From NCBI GenBank assembly GCA_947650365.1, contig OX393557.1, positions 51,592,472-51,656,471 of the forward strand: a stretch of DNA of 64,000 bases, read 5' to 3'. The notes beneath the pieces are model-generated. The model was not told the DNA's origin, made no database searches, and saw nothing but the letters and a program-made list of their open reading frames with translations. Shown here piece by piece: positions 45,101 through 54,519 of the stretch. Within the stretch, counting starts at the first letter, position 1. Every line of letters begins with the position of its first letter. The position numbers and the translations under genes were made by a program. The stretch is from Chamaelirium japonicum (taxonomy: Eukaryota; Streptophyta; Magnoliopsida; Liliales; Melanthiaceae).

Positions 45101-47502
45101 GGAGGTGACTACATTATAGCACGACATCATTTGCTACGTCACCATCACCAGTTTCACTTCTGAGAAACTACTACGATGGGAATGACCTCGACGTTGCAGT
45201 CGCTTGCTTTCTTCGAGTTAAACTCGAGGACGAGTTTTTCACAACTGATCAGATCAGGTGTGTATGAGTTTCAAGCAAGAACACGCGATCTAGTGTTGTT
45301 AAGACCGAGGCTGGCCATTTATCTTATTAACGCTTATTTTTGTCTTTTATTTTAGTATTTTCTTCCTTTTAATTAGGCCTAAAATCTGCACACATGTAAG
45401 CCTATATTATAAGGGTATTTTAGTCTTTCTTTAGGCCCTTTAGTCATTAGGGTTTTTGAGAGACTATTTATACATCTTGTAACCTTCATTGGCCATTATG
45501 CTAAGATTGAATGAAAAAGATGAGAAATTTCTCTTGGTTTCGTGACTAAGAATCGTTACTTTGAGGGGGAGAGACCTCGAGCTTTGAGTTAGAATCTCCG
45601 TTACGTTATCGTTCGTTATCATCACCTTCTTCTCGTCTTTGTTTTCGTAGTCGCGGCATCATCATTGTCAACTCACAATAGCATCATCATCATCAACACC
45701 ACCACCGGCCTCTCCAACTCCCCTCTTCTTCCACGTGATCAGCATCCGACATCGTCACGACCAAGCCCTCTTTCATGATGAAGATTGTTGCCCAGAATTT
45801 ACAGGATAGATCTACAATCCAGGAGTTGTTTCGAGACGTCTGCAACCCCGATTGGTCCCGTTCTAGTTTTGTTGGATGCGTATCAAAATGCTCGAGATGC
45901 TATCAAAATTTCATGCGATCCATCCAGCGGATCTGGACTGATCTTCGTTTGATCAGAGCCCGATCGTCAATTCTGCACTACATCAAGGTACCTTACCATC
46001 AATCTTCTTTCGCAAATAACTTTTGATTCACTCGTCCGATCTTGCTGATCCATATATCAAAATCGAAGGATTTTTCGAGCCCGATCCATTCATACCATCT
46101 ATGCTTCGACCCAGCGACCATATAAAAACTGATTTCCCCTGTTTACCCTTGCTGTCTTGAGAGTGAGGTTTTGATTCTTGAGGAGATTTTCAACTCATCA
46201 TGCGTCAAGAAATTTCAGTCAATTTCCTACCTCGTACAGACACAAGTGCATGAGAGAAAACACATAATTTCTACAGCATATCAATTTTTAGAAACTCATG
46301 TACTCACTACAGATGTTATACTACAAGTGCATGCCATGATTTTACACTACAAATTCATTTCTTCTTGATCACCCTTTTTCATAATAAAAATACTTGCTCC
46401 TCATAACAAATGAAGTATTACTAAGTCAGTTACTACAGCTGGTGAGAGGTCTAGACTGATGGTTGCCCTCCTAGATAAGGCAGCGATGTCGGAGAATGGA
46501 AATTCATGGACTAAGTCCTAAAGAGGTTATTTGCATGTAATCAAGTAAACTTGATAACAATTCAAGGAATGATACCAAATGAAAATAAACTTTCACTTAA
46601 ATATAATCAAGTAAACTTGATAGTACAGAGCATACCAGTTCTTTTACATCTCGCTTCTGTTGCCAGGTTGGGTGGTCTGGAAACTGAAAAGACAAAATAG
46701 GTACTGAAGAAATTAACATGCTGCAGATGTAAAAAAGGATGTAACAATTTAGGAACGTTACAGACTCACAGAATAGGTTTTATGATTTTAAAAATTGAGA
46801 GAGTAATGTGAGCAGTAATTCAACATGGGAGCTTACGAAACAAAAATCAAGGTTATGAAATGTGTCATTGCCTGCAGATAAGCATGTCACAATAGCTGAA
46901 GCCTGAAGTGTTTAACAGATATGTCTAATTGACATGAAAATCTTTAACTTGGGCATGGATTGAGATCTTACATTTGTCAAAATTTCCCCCAAAACATTCT
47001 TTTTTCTTACCTCATCCTCAACTCTTTTCAATAGTCTGTTAGATTTTTTTTGCAGAATAATATGAGATACTAGTTGGAGAATTGAATCAACCGTTGACAC
47101 ACAAAATAAGACCTTGTGCCATATACTTATCAGCCTTCCTGTTCTCAATCCTCGTTATGTCCTTCTGAGTAGAGAACTCACTGATCACAGCTTCTAATGT
47201 CTCTACATAACTAATTTTCACAGACTTAGTACTGGATGCATCTTCTATCTTTTAAATCTGATAGTCTAATCCAGGAGTGAGACCCATATTCACAAAGTTT
47301 TCAACAAGTCCCTTGGGATTCTCCATCTCTGGGAACACATTTCTCGTCTTAAAATTGTTAGTCCTTATCGTATTAAAAAATGCTCATGCCTGAGGCAGGT
47401 ACTGAATGTGGCCAGTTAGATATAGTTCTAAAGCTAGACTAGATCTCCAACCAGCTAGGTGTAGAGTATGAAGAAAATAGACCCTGCATAACCCATTTAG
47501 AG

Positions 47503-47533
<31 letters not shown>

Positions 47534-49347
47534 AAAAAGAAGAAGAATATAGAACTGGGACAATCCATTGATTCCATTCAGTGATGTATGGAGCCTAAAT
47601 TATAGCCATGAAACTGATTTGGATCAAAGTAGGTCAGTATCGCCTATATCCGACTCAATTTGATTTAGATAAGAGATTAATAACAATATTAAAAAGAAGG
47701 GATCCATAAATTTTCATTTTAGCTACGGGACCCATCACAATTAGCAATTCTGAGCACCTCCACACCACCAGCCATGCATTAGATAACATATTTCCTGTGT
47801 CGTCCATCCATGTGTCACAATTTTAATGAAAAGTTAATTTTTCTTGACAATACAGAAGCATAGAATAAGAGACATTAGCAAACTAGGTTCTTCAGACAAT
47901 ACTCTAAATGACAGAATGAAGAGAGCATCTGTTAACAACAATAATATTAAGCTAATAGCAACAATAATAATAATACAGAAATTTCTCTTTATACCCTATT
48001 CCACCACCGATCCTGAGCAACACCTTTCTCCCATCCCATCTCTACTCCATCCAAAACGTGCCTAAACATGTGACACGTGGACGTCTATTAAAGAGCTAGA
48101 ATTCTTCTTCCGTGTGTGAACGCGGCTCTCTTTTAAATCCATTTAAAAATCTATCATGATAAATTTTCATTCAATGGCATTTAATGTTAATATCTCGCAC
48201 TCTCTCTCTATAACAAGTGAATCATACTCACTTCAGATTTCATACTTCTTTGAACAGTTGCGATGTCGTCTTTGCCAAATGGCGTGCATCAAACACATTC
48301 GGGCATTGCCCGGGTTTCTTACTAGTGTAACATTAATTTCCATAATATGTTCAAATGACATCAAGACATAACATTGATCTATAGATACAATAATGCCAAA
48401 TATAAGATTCACCCTTGGTGGTGCGGACACCAGAGCACCAACCTATGCGTTTACAGTCTCAGATGACGGATGACGGTCCACCTGTTGTGGTTATTGCTTG
48501 GATAAGACTATTGGCATGTTAGTCTGATTGTTTGGGCTAGCTAGATATTTTTTTTTTTTTTTTATATTTATTTTCTATTTTCGGCAGGGATGGATTCAGA
48601 GGGGGCGTGTGGGGGCGACCCCCCTCCCTAGATTCAAAAGAGAACCCTTTATTAAAGTAGTGTTAGCTAGGATTATTTTAAAATTATATAAGTTCGCCCC
48701 CCTTGAATTTTTAACAAAATTTAAGACCCCCCCCCCCCCCCCCCCCAAGATTTTTCTAACATTCGCCCCCCCAAGGTTCGATTCCTGGATCCGTTCCTGA
48801 TTTTTGAACTTATTTAGGTTAAAAATCTGCACTAGTGTTTTTCGCTTATTATATAATGTATAATCCCATATTGGTTAGAGGAACTCTATTTTAACCCATG
48901 GGGCTCAACTTAAAGAACCCGGTCTGGACTCTAGGGATGTTAAAGAAGCCCACGGCCCGAACCCGGCCCGGCCTGGTCCGAAACACCATGGACCGGGCTC
49001 GGGTCACCACCCTGAGCTCGCAGCCCGGCCCGAAACCTGGCCCGGCCCGATCCAAAAGAAGCCCGAAAGTCCAGCCCGAGAGCTCGATCGTAATATTGTA
49101 TATTTGGTATATATTTATATACTATATACAATTAGGGGTGTAAAATAGACGGGCCGCGTCATAAGTCACACCCACAACGATTTTAGAAGAACACGCGATC
49201 TAGTGTTCCCCGAAATATACATTGTACTTTTTTTTTCATTCGATAAATGTTTTGTCCCAATTGGATTTTCCTTAGTAAGGATTTAATGAAGCATTATTTT
49301 GAAAGTGTGCATCAAGGGAAAGTGTTAAAGGCAGGGGCGGACCTACA

Positions 49348-49391
<44 letters not shown>

Positions 49392-52185
49392 CTGAAGCCC
49401 CTCCTCAATTTGGGAAAAAACAAGGTAAGTTATACTTACCCCCTTGAAGTTTAGCTCAAAAACACTTAACCCCTGTATAGTTTATTTTGTTCCAAATCAC
49501 TCCCTAAAGTTTGAAATGTTAGCCACAATACCCCTTTTGTCACCTACTTGATTTCCTCATTTGGTAATTTTTATCTGATCGAAGCTGAATTGAAGTGGGG
49601 CAAAATGTTGTTTTTAACGATAGGGGGGATAAATGTTTTTGAGCTAAACGATAGCGGGGATAAATGTTTTTGAGCTAAACGATAGGGGGGATAAATTTTT
49701 GTTATTGAATAACTGATTCTTTTATATTTATTTTCTATTTTCGGCTAGGGATGGATTCAGAGGGGGCGTGTGGGGGCGACTGCCCTCCCTAGATTCCAAA
49801 GAGAACCCTTTATTATAGTAGTGTTAGCTAGGATTATTTAAAATTATATAAGTTTGCCACCCCTTGAATTTTTAACAAAATTTAAGACCCCGCCTCCCCC
49901 CCCCCCCCCCCAAGATTTTTCTAACATTCGTCCCCCCAAGGTTCAATTCCTGGATCCGTCCCTGATTTTTGGACTTATTTTAGGTTAAAAATCTGCACTA
50001 GTGTTTTTCGCTTATTATATAATGTATATCCCATATTGTTAGAGGAACTTTATTTTAACCCATGGGGCTCAACTTAAAGGACCCTATGGCTTCATACTAG
50101 ATACAAGTGATGAATTAAAAAAATTTTATGCTTTTGCATGACTCGTGCTAAAACAAGATGACCCCCCTCCCCCCTTGGTGAGCCTCTAGTTTAAGACTCT
50201 TAAGGTCATTCTGGCTCGGGATTCAATGACTTGGTCTTGCGTTGGGATCCCTGCTGCAAATTCTATAGTTTTCTCTTGGGAAAGGTTCAAGTCTCACCAA
50301 GGGAAAGGTTCAAGTCTCACCCCGGGCATGTCTTATCCTCAGCCTTCACGTATAGATTTCTAAATCTAGAATCGATAACAAGGTTCGGGTTCTTATTCTA
50401 AATAGCCTCTTTTGTTGGATTGTAGAGTCCATTATCTAATCCAGTTCTCTCTCTCCTCAAGTTACCACAACCTGCACAGAGAACAGAAAACTTCACAATG
50501 AATGGTTAAGAGTTTGCTCTTTCTAACCATTTATAGGCAAATACAATTGGTTTGTTAATGACAATAACCCACACGGTTATCGTCTGGCATCTGCCTAATT
50601 AGCCAAACCAAAACAAACTGTCCAATGTTACCAAAACCGCATAACTAGTACATGTGACTTTACGATCTAGATGACATACGATTTGCCTTTATTGAAGATT
50701 AAAAATGAAAAAAAAAAATGAAAAATACCCCATAGTTTTGTTTGAGGTCCATATATCCCAAACCTTAAGTGCAATGAACCATGCATGCAATGACCGTGTA
50801 TATGGTCTGGACCAATGGGGCAGCATGTGAGACCGCTGACTTCGTTGAGCCTCTCGAAAAGAGATACGAGTCCAGTTGTTGACCACTCTGAGCTCAAATC
50901 CGCCTGAGCCAACATGTGTCTAAACACCTGTCAAAACAATGGGCTAAGGCTTCAAACCATGGGAACCACCTCAATGCGAGTGCATGCGCTCGGCGAGCTG
51001 CAGCGCAATGTACATTGCGTAGCACACGGTCACTAGGCGACTTCATCTCGTTGGATGGGGGTCACACGTGTAATACATGCTCACCCTCGAAACTTGAAGT
51101 GTAGGGTGCACCTACAAGCACTCCTTGTACCCTTTGGTTTGTAGTGAGCGGGGCATGCGTGCGCGTTTATGGACAAAGTTTTTATTATTTACTTCGGCTA
51201 AAGCCACCATGAGAGGGATTCAAACCCGTTCTCTAGACAATGCAATACATGCCCTCTAACCAGATAGGTAAGCTCTGTTTTGGGGAAACAGTTGCATATC
51301 CATTGCATTTAGACCACCTTCATGCATAAATTACACCTTTCCCCCCCTGAAGTTTAGCTAAAAAATACAACTCCCCTGTAGTTTATTTTGTTCCAAATCA
51401 CTCCCTAAAGTTTGAAATGTTAGCAACTTAGCACAATACCCCCTTTTGTCATACTACTTAATTTCCTCATTTGGTAATTTTTATATGATCAAAACTGAAT
51501 TGAAGGGGGCAAAATGTAGTTTTTAACTATAGGGGGGTTAAGTGTTTTAGAGCTAAACTTCAGGGGGGCAAAGTGTAACTTACCCTTAAGACATTGTTTT
51601 CGATAAAACACAGCAACAATTTGGTGCGAAAGATATCAGTGCAATTGCTGAATTGGGAGAGCTTTCTATTCAAAACCCATCAACAAAGTGTGTTCCACAT
51701 CTAAACCATTTCTTCTCACAGTACGAAAGCAACGGCAAATATGATCAGAACAAACAAAACTAAAATCTCATGCTACAATCCAATGGAACCTTTCATTGGG
51801 AGAAATGGTCGAGCACCTGGGGCTGCAACCGTGTGAAGAAAGGTCCACGTAGCCCGCCCGAGCACCTCCTTCGTCACAGGTGCGGCAGAGATCGCCTGCC
51901 GAAAAATTTTCAAAGAAGGATAACCCAACGGATAGCAGAACTACAGAAGTTTCTCACGGGAATTGGAGGTGGGAGAAGTGAAACCCCGCTACCTCTTTGG
52001 GTTGAAGTGGAGCGGAATCGTCAGGGACGGTGGGTTTGGAGAACAGAGCAAGGAGGGGCGGAGGCGAGCGGTTCCGGCTTGTGGACCGCCGCTGGGGGCG
52101 GAGAGGAGGTGGGAGATATGGTTTGGACGCAGCGGGCGAAGGAGTCGCAGGTCTTCAGGATGCACTCGAATGGGTTTGATGACAT
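39140..52185 (-). CDS. ERV1: FAD-linked sulfhydryl oxidase ERV1, six exons over 13 kb
   Basis: ERV1 enzymes reoxidise the Mia40 import relay of the mitochondrial intermembrane space. Minus-strand exons: 52185 to 52045 or 51993; 51895-51817 (PVTKEVLGRATWTFLHTVAA); 46683-46636 (FPDHPTWQQKRDVKEL); 42981-42917 (MAILSRLYPCKECADHFKEV, with the catalytic CxxC); 39476-39399 (SQWLCHVHNIVNR, FAD contacts); 39254-39140 (FPCQRVNARWGKLEC then KDRACDL, the plant C-terminal CX4C shuttle pair), ending in TGA. The start MSSNPFECILKTCDSFARCV fits plant ERV1. Two junctions are uneasy. The canonical exon 1 donor (GAG then GTAGCG) shifts the frame past an internal TGA, while an internal GTTCTC donor at 52045 keeps it. 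Exon 2 has one extra C before its donor; the obvious exon 3 acceptor then shifts the frame, but an AG seven bases further in restores it with loss of two residues. That route gives 172 codons. Introns of 5.1, 3.7 and 3.4 kb are full of elements. Confidence 0.83.
39600..40770. other. ERV1 intron 4, left part; unidentified repeat-like DNA
   Basis: It includes GC-balanced stretches (39790-40350 and 40480-40640) without a consistent frame. A short CT run lies near 40645-40665. No known family was recognised, and no exon of ERV1 is expected here. Confidence 0.4.
40775..41862. mobile_element. hAT-like element in ERV1 intron 4
   Basis: The ends CAAGGATCGAAAT and (inverted) CAAGGTACAAAAT are flanked by ATGAGGAT (40767-40774) and ACGAGGAT (41863-41870), 7 of 8 matching. 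Subterminal arrays of GGAAATATTTCG and GAAATATCGCGATATTTC palindromes occupy the outer 120-200 bp. The interior is AT-rich and non-coding. Confidence 0.75.
43838..44072. repeat. Internal duplication in ERV1 intron 3
   Basis: CAATTAGCTCCTACTTTTGA plus following bases (43838-43905) recurs at 44008-44072 as CAATTAGCTTCTAATTTTCA, period about 170 bp. The remaining parts of 42982-44790 are AT-rich with no recognised element. Confidence 0.5.
44793..45098. mobile_element. hAT-like MITE in ERV1 intron 3
   Basis: The left end is CATGGTTCTTAATTTCGA and the right end (inverted) CAAGGTTTTAAATTTCGG. The flanks CCGGAAGG and CCGGAGGT agree at 6 of 8 positions. The interior consists of AATTTCGGTCGAAATTTC-type palindromic repeats. 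It is related in style to the element at 40775. Confidence 0.6.
45230..46030 (+). mobile_element. Probable LTR-retrotransposon fragment (LTR and flank)
   Basis: AACTCGAGGACGAGTTTTTC resembles the coding end and polypurine region before a 3' LTR. The following 500 bp has TATTTATACATCTTG, a promoter-like context, and GAGGGGGAGAGACC. The 20-mer AGAACACGCGATCTAGTGTT near 45280 recurs at 49190. No paired LTR or primer site was found, and the upstream gag-like frames (44280-44600) are degenerate. Confidence 0.35.
46031..46635. other. ERV1 intron 3, right part; no element identified
   Basis: AT-rich DNA with no recognised repeat. It lies directly 3' of the ERV1 exon ending FPDHPTWQQKRDVKEL on the minus strand. 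Confidence 0.4.
47085..47345 (-). pseudogene. Degenerate ORF of unknown family in ERV1 intron 2
   Basis: The minus strand reads NVFPEMENPKGLVENFVNMG, LTPGLDYQI, a TAA, then KIEDASSTKSVKISYVETLE and AVISEFSTQKDITRIEN. The protein-like composition on both sides of a single stop suggests a decayed gene or transposon fragment. I do not recognise it. It lies between ERV1 exons 2 and 3 but has no ERV1 similarity. Confidence 0.3.
47503..47523. repeat. C21 homopolymer followed by A-run
   Basis: A run of 21 C is followed immediately by about 15 A. It is isolated in ERV1 intron 2. Confidence 0.9.
48069..48325 (+). mobile_element. Short Helitron, second family member (3' end)
   Basis: It matches the element at 18103-18409 from GTGACACGTGGACGTC to its 3' end. 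The terminal hairpin CGGGCATTGCCCG is intact and is followed by TTTCTTACTAG and a host T. The 5' TC terminus is not certain; it may lie up to about 75 bp further left. Confidence 0.75.
48561..48920. repeat. 360-bp direct repeat, copy 1
   Basis: The block from TTATATTTATTTTCTATTTT to GGCTCAACTTAAAGAACCC recurs at 49721-50084 with few differences. It contains the hAT MITE 48585-48799. Confidence 0.9.
48585..48799. mobile_element. hAT MITE with a poly-C core
   Basis: CAGGGATGGATTCAG at the left and CTGGATCCGTTCCTG at the right are inverted repeats. The flanks ATTTTCGG and ATTTTTGA are a decayed 8-bp TSD; in copy 2 the right flank is ATTTTTGG, 7 of 8 matching. A run of 20 C lies at 48727-48746. 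Confidence 0.75.
48912..49132. repeat. GCCCGGCCCG-rich repeat carrying the emp­ty Helitron target
   Basis: CCCGGTCTGGACTC, GAAGCCCACGGCCCGAACCC, arrays of GCCCGGCCCGA, and then TATATACTATATACAATTAG. The same block at 52245-52438 stops at ...ACTATATACAA, exactly where the Helitron begins; here it continues uninterrupted. Confidence 0.8.
49332..49700. mobile_element. Truncated hAT/MULE-MITE composite
   Basis: It begins with the hAT end CAGGGGCGGACCTACATT, has a run of 40 G (49352-49391), then GAAGCCCCTCCTCAATTTGG and, at 49424, the MULE-like MITE. The order is the same as inside the complete hAT at 53459-54438. The MITE's right part shows a roughly 30-bp triplication around GGGGATAAATGTTTTTGAGC. 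The hAT right end is missing. Confidence 0.7.
49352..49391. repeat. G40 homopolymer
   Basis: This is an unbroken run of about 40 G on the plus strand. The length is likely to vary between reads or assemblies. Confidence 0.85.
49721..50084. repeat. 360-bp direct repeat, copy 2 (with hAT MITE 49745-49964)
   Basis: This is the second copy of 48561-48920. Its embedded MITE begins CTAGGGATGGATTCAG (one inserted T) and ends GGATCCGTCCCTG. The central C-run is shorter and interrupted. Confidence 0.88.
50085..51323. other. ERV1 intron 2, middle; unassigned repeat-like DNA
   Basis: A 21-bp phrase GGGAAAGGTTCAAGTCTCACC is duplicated in tandem near 50278-50320. The stretch 50660-51180 has mixed composition with GGGGCATGCGTGCGCG but no recognisable family. 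No gene is seen. Confidence 0.4.
51324..51585. mobile_element. MULE-like MITE in ERV1 intron 2
   Basis: It is the same family as 14561-14813: left end GCATAAATTACACC with CCCCCCTGAAGTTTAGC, right end CTTCAGGGGGGCAAAGTGTA plus ACTTACCC. A 9-bp duplication is not clear. It ends about 230 bp from the ERV1 exon 2 donor. Confidence 0.7.
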
Positions 52186-52244
52186 TGCTCCAGAGGGACG
52201 AAGGTTATGAGACGAGTCGAACTCCTTAGACTGGAGTCAAGTCC

Positions 52245-52438
52245 GACCCGGTCTGGACTCGAGGGACGTAAAAGAAGCCCACAGCCCGAACCCGGCCCGG
52301 CCCGAAACAGTACGGGCCGGGCTCGGGCTACCACCCTGAGCTCGCAGCCCGGCCCGATCCAAAAGGAGCCCGAAAGTCCAGCCCGAGAGCTCGATCATAA
52401 TATTGTATATTTGGTATATAGTTATATACTATATACAA
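52245..52438. repeat. GCCCGGCCCG-rich repeat interrupted by the Helitron
   Basis: This is the copy of 48912-49132 lying between the ERV1 start codon and the Helitron. It is cut at ACTATATACAA by the CTAG terminus of the Helitron. Confidence 0.8.
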
Positions 52439-52463
52439 CTAGTGATGCCCGTGCCTTCGGCAC
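52439..52463 (-). terminator. Helitron 3' hairpin and CTAG terminus
   Basis: A 5-bp stem GTGCC/GGCAC with a 3-base loop lies 8 bases before CTAG. This hairpin is the replication-termination signal in rolling-circle transposition of Helitrons. Confidence 0.85.
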
Positions 52464-52921
52464 TGCAGCGGGCCACCTTCGGCGGCAACACACCTAACGG
52501 CAAAGCATTTTCAGCCTTTGGCGTCAAGACCCCCATCGATTATTACCACCTCCACCCATACCGTCGTATTCGGCGGCAACACACCTGATCATCTTCGGCA
52601 ACAAAACACTTTCAGCGGTATCACCAGCCTACAGCAGCCTCGACTCGACAGACCGACAAACCCGACACCACCAATAGCAGCCAATATTGGGACATTCGCT
52701 CGCACATTCAATGAAAATGTAAACTCACAGGAAGTAAAAGATTCAAATCGTACAACAAAAATGATCAATAACATGATATCACAAAATCATCAAAAAGTAG
52801 ACTTTCATAAAATTATTAAATCATAATTCACAATTGGTTCTAACACACAATTGGTTTAATTGATGAATCATAACACTTGAAATGGAGAGATATAGAGAAG
52901 TGGATCTGCATTACACCCGCA

Positions 52922-53206
52922 TCACTGAAGAATCCCACGAACCATACGTCGAATGGATACAATTTCTTTGTTTTCTAGATTTGCAAAGATAACGATATCT
53001 TGTCTTTGTCCATTGCTCCAAATCTCAGTGTAGATTTTTTGTAAGTCGTCCTCCTCCATCGAATCAATCGTTCGCAGATACTTAAGTTTTCTTATCCCAG
53101 TTGAAGTATCAAATGTCATCGGTTGTAGCATGGCATTTAGTGTATACCATCTCCCCTCGAACGCCATGAACGCATGTCTACCCATTCTGCCATTGTAGTA
53201 CAACAT
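52922..53206 (-). CDS. ORF of unknown family in the Helitron 3' region
   Basis: This is a 94-codon frame beginning MLYYNGRMGRHAFMAFEGRW, with TFDTSTGIRKLKYLRTIDSM and IVIFANLENKEIVSIRRMVR later. An acceptor-like TTTTGAACAG lies just upstream, so it may be a last exon. It has well-mixed composition and no internal stop. I do not recognise it; it could be a captured host exon or a Helitron accessory gene. Confidence 0.4.
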   Translation of the reverse strand: MLYYNGRMGRHAFMAFEGRWYTLNAMLQPMTFDTSTGIRKLKYLRTIDSMEEDDLQKIYTEIWSNGQRQDIVIFANLENKEIVSIRRMVRGILQ

Positions 53207-53458
53207 CTTTTATTTATTCCTGTTCAAAATTGTTCAGTGAAAAATTAACTGATGACACATTATCATCCTCATACAAATTGTGCAAGGCACATACATAAGT
53301 ATATAGAAAAGAAATTCATCTATAATTACAACAATTTATATAAAAAGACAATTATGGAAATATTAAAAGAAACTCGGATAGGTAGGATAAAGTAGCATAT
53401 TTGAACCCAATAATATTTGAACCTATTAACTTGATCTTTTTTATTACATCGATAACAT

Positions 53459-54438
53459 CAGGGGCGGACCTACATTGGGCCTAGGGGGGGCTCAAGCCCC
53501 CCCTCAATTTGGAAAAAAAAACAAGGTAAGTTACACTTACCCCCTTGAGGTTTAGCTCAAAAACACTTAACCCCCCTATAGTTTATTTTGTTCCAAATCA
53601 CTCCCTAAAGTTTGAAATGTTTGCACAATACCCCTTTTGTCAACTACTTGATTTCCTCATTTGGTAATTATCTGATCGAAGCTGAATTGAAGGGGGGCAA
53701 AATGTTATTTTTTAACTATAGGGGGGTTAAATGTTTTTGAGCTAAATATCAGGGGGGAGCAAAGTGTAATTTATCAAAATAATAATTATAGCAAACTTTT
53801 GGTTGCCAACTTCACATGGAGGTGGCCACCACTGTCCCACCGGCCACCATCCCCCGCCAGTCAATATCCATTATTATGCCACCGATCCCCACCCCCACCG
53901 CCACATGGGCCGCCCGTCGCCGTCGGCCACCACCCCTGTCGGTCACCACCCGTCATCGCCGCCTGTATTGGTGACCCATGGTCGGCTCGTCGTTTGCCGG
54001 CCACCGACGCCCACCACTGTCCAGCCAACATCCACCGTCTTTTGCCACCTCCCACGCACGTGGCATTCTCGTAGAGTTCATCCCATGGCCCATAGTGAAT
54101 AAGAATTGAGTGGGCATCAGGATCTATTTATAGGTTTTTGGGAGTATGTATAAAATCCCCCCTGGCAAAAAAAAGAAAAAAGAATATGGTCTATTATTTA
54201 CAACCCGTGCACCCCGATCGAGTCGGCTAATTATAGTTCCAAATTTTTGAAGGACTCTTGAGGATTGAAATTCTCCTTTACTAGCGGCAAAATCCTAATA
54301 GGCCTTTTGTTGCACTATCGAAGGAAGGGTAGGGACGTTGTCATGCAACCTGCCGATGCCTTCGACTGTGAGGCAGCGACTGTAGTTAATATTTAATAAT
54401 TATGCCCCTCCTGAAGAAAAATCCTGGGTCCGCCACTG
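53459..54438. mobile_element. hAT element inside the Helitron, perfect TSD
   Basis: CAGGGGCGGACCTACATT at the left and ATCCTGGGTCCGCCACTG at the right are flanked by GATAACAT on both sides (53451-53458, 54439-54446). It carries the MULE-like MITE near its left end and a GGCCACCACC-rich core (53810-54070), whose proline- and histidine-rich frames are not genes. Confidence 0.93.
53525..53775. mobile_element. MULE-like MITE nested in the hAT
   Basis: GGTAAGTTACACTTACCCCC at the left and AGCAAAGTGTAATTTATC at the right enclose the family-specific CTCAAAAACACTTAACCCCC and GGGGGGTTAAATGTTTTTGA phrases. The same nesting occurs in the truncated copy at 49332-49700. Confidence 0.75.
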
Positions 54439-54519
54439 GATAACATCACTGGAGAAACACTATTAGGTCACTGGAGTATAACAATATATTCCATGCTTAT
54501 TGTAATCCAACGGAAATCT

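Noticed and set aside
48528-48832. Frames crossing the poly-C MITE on both strands
   Set aside because: They depend on homopolymer length and lie in a non-coding hAT MITE.
53799-54102. Pro/His-rich frames in a GC-rich patch
   Set aside because: They lie inside the core of a hAT element, have low-complexity composition and no start or splice support.
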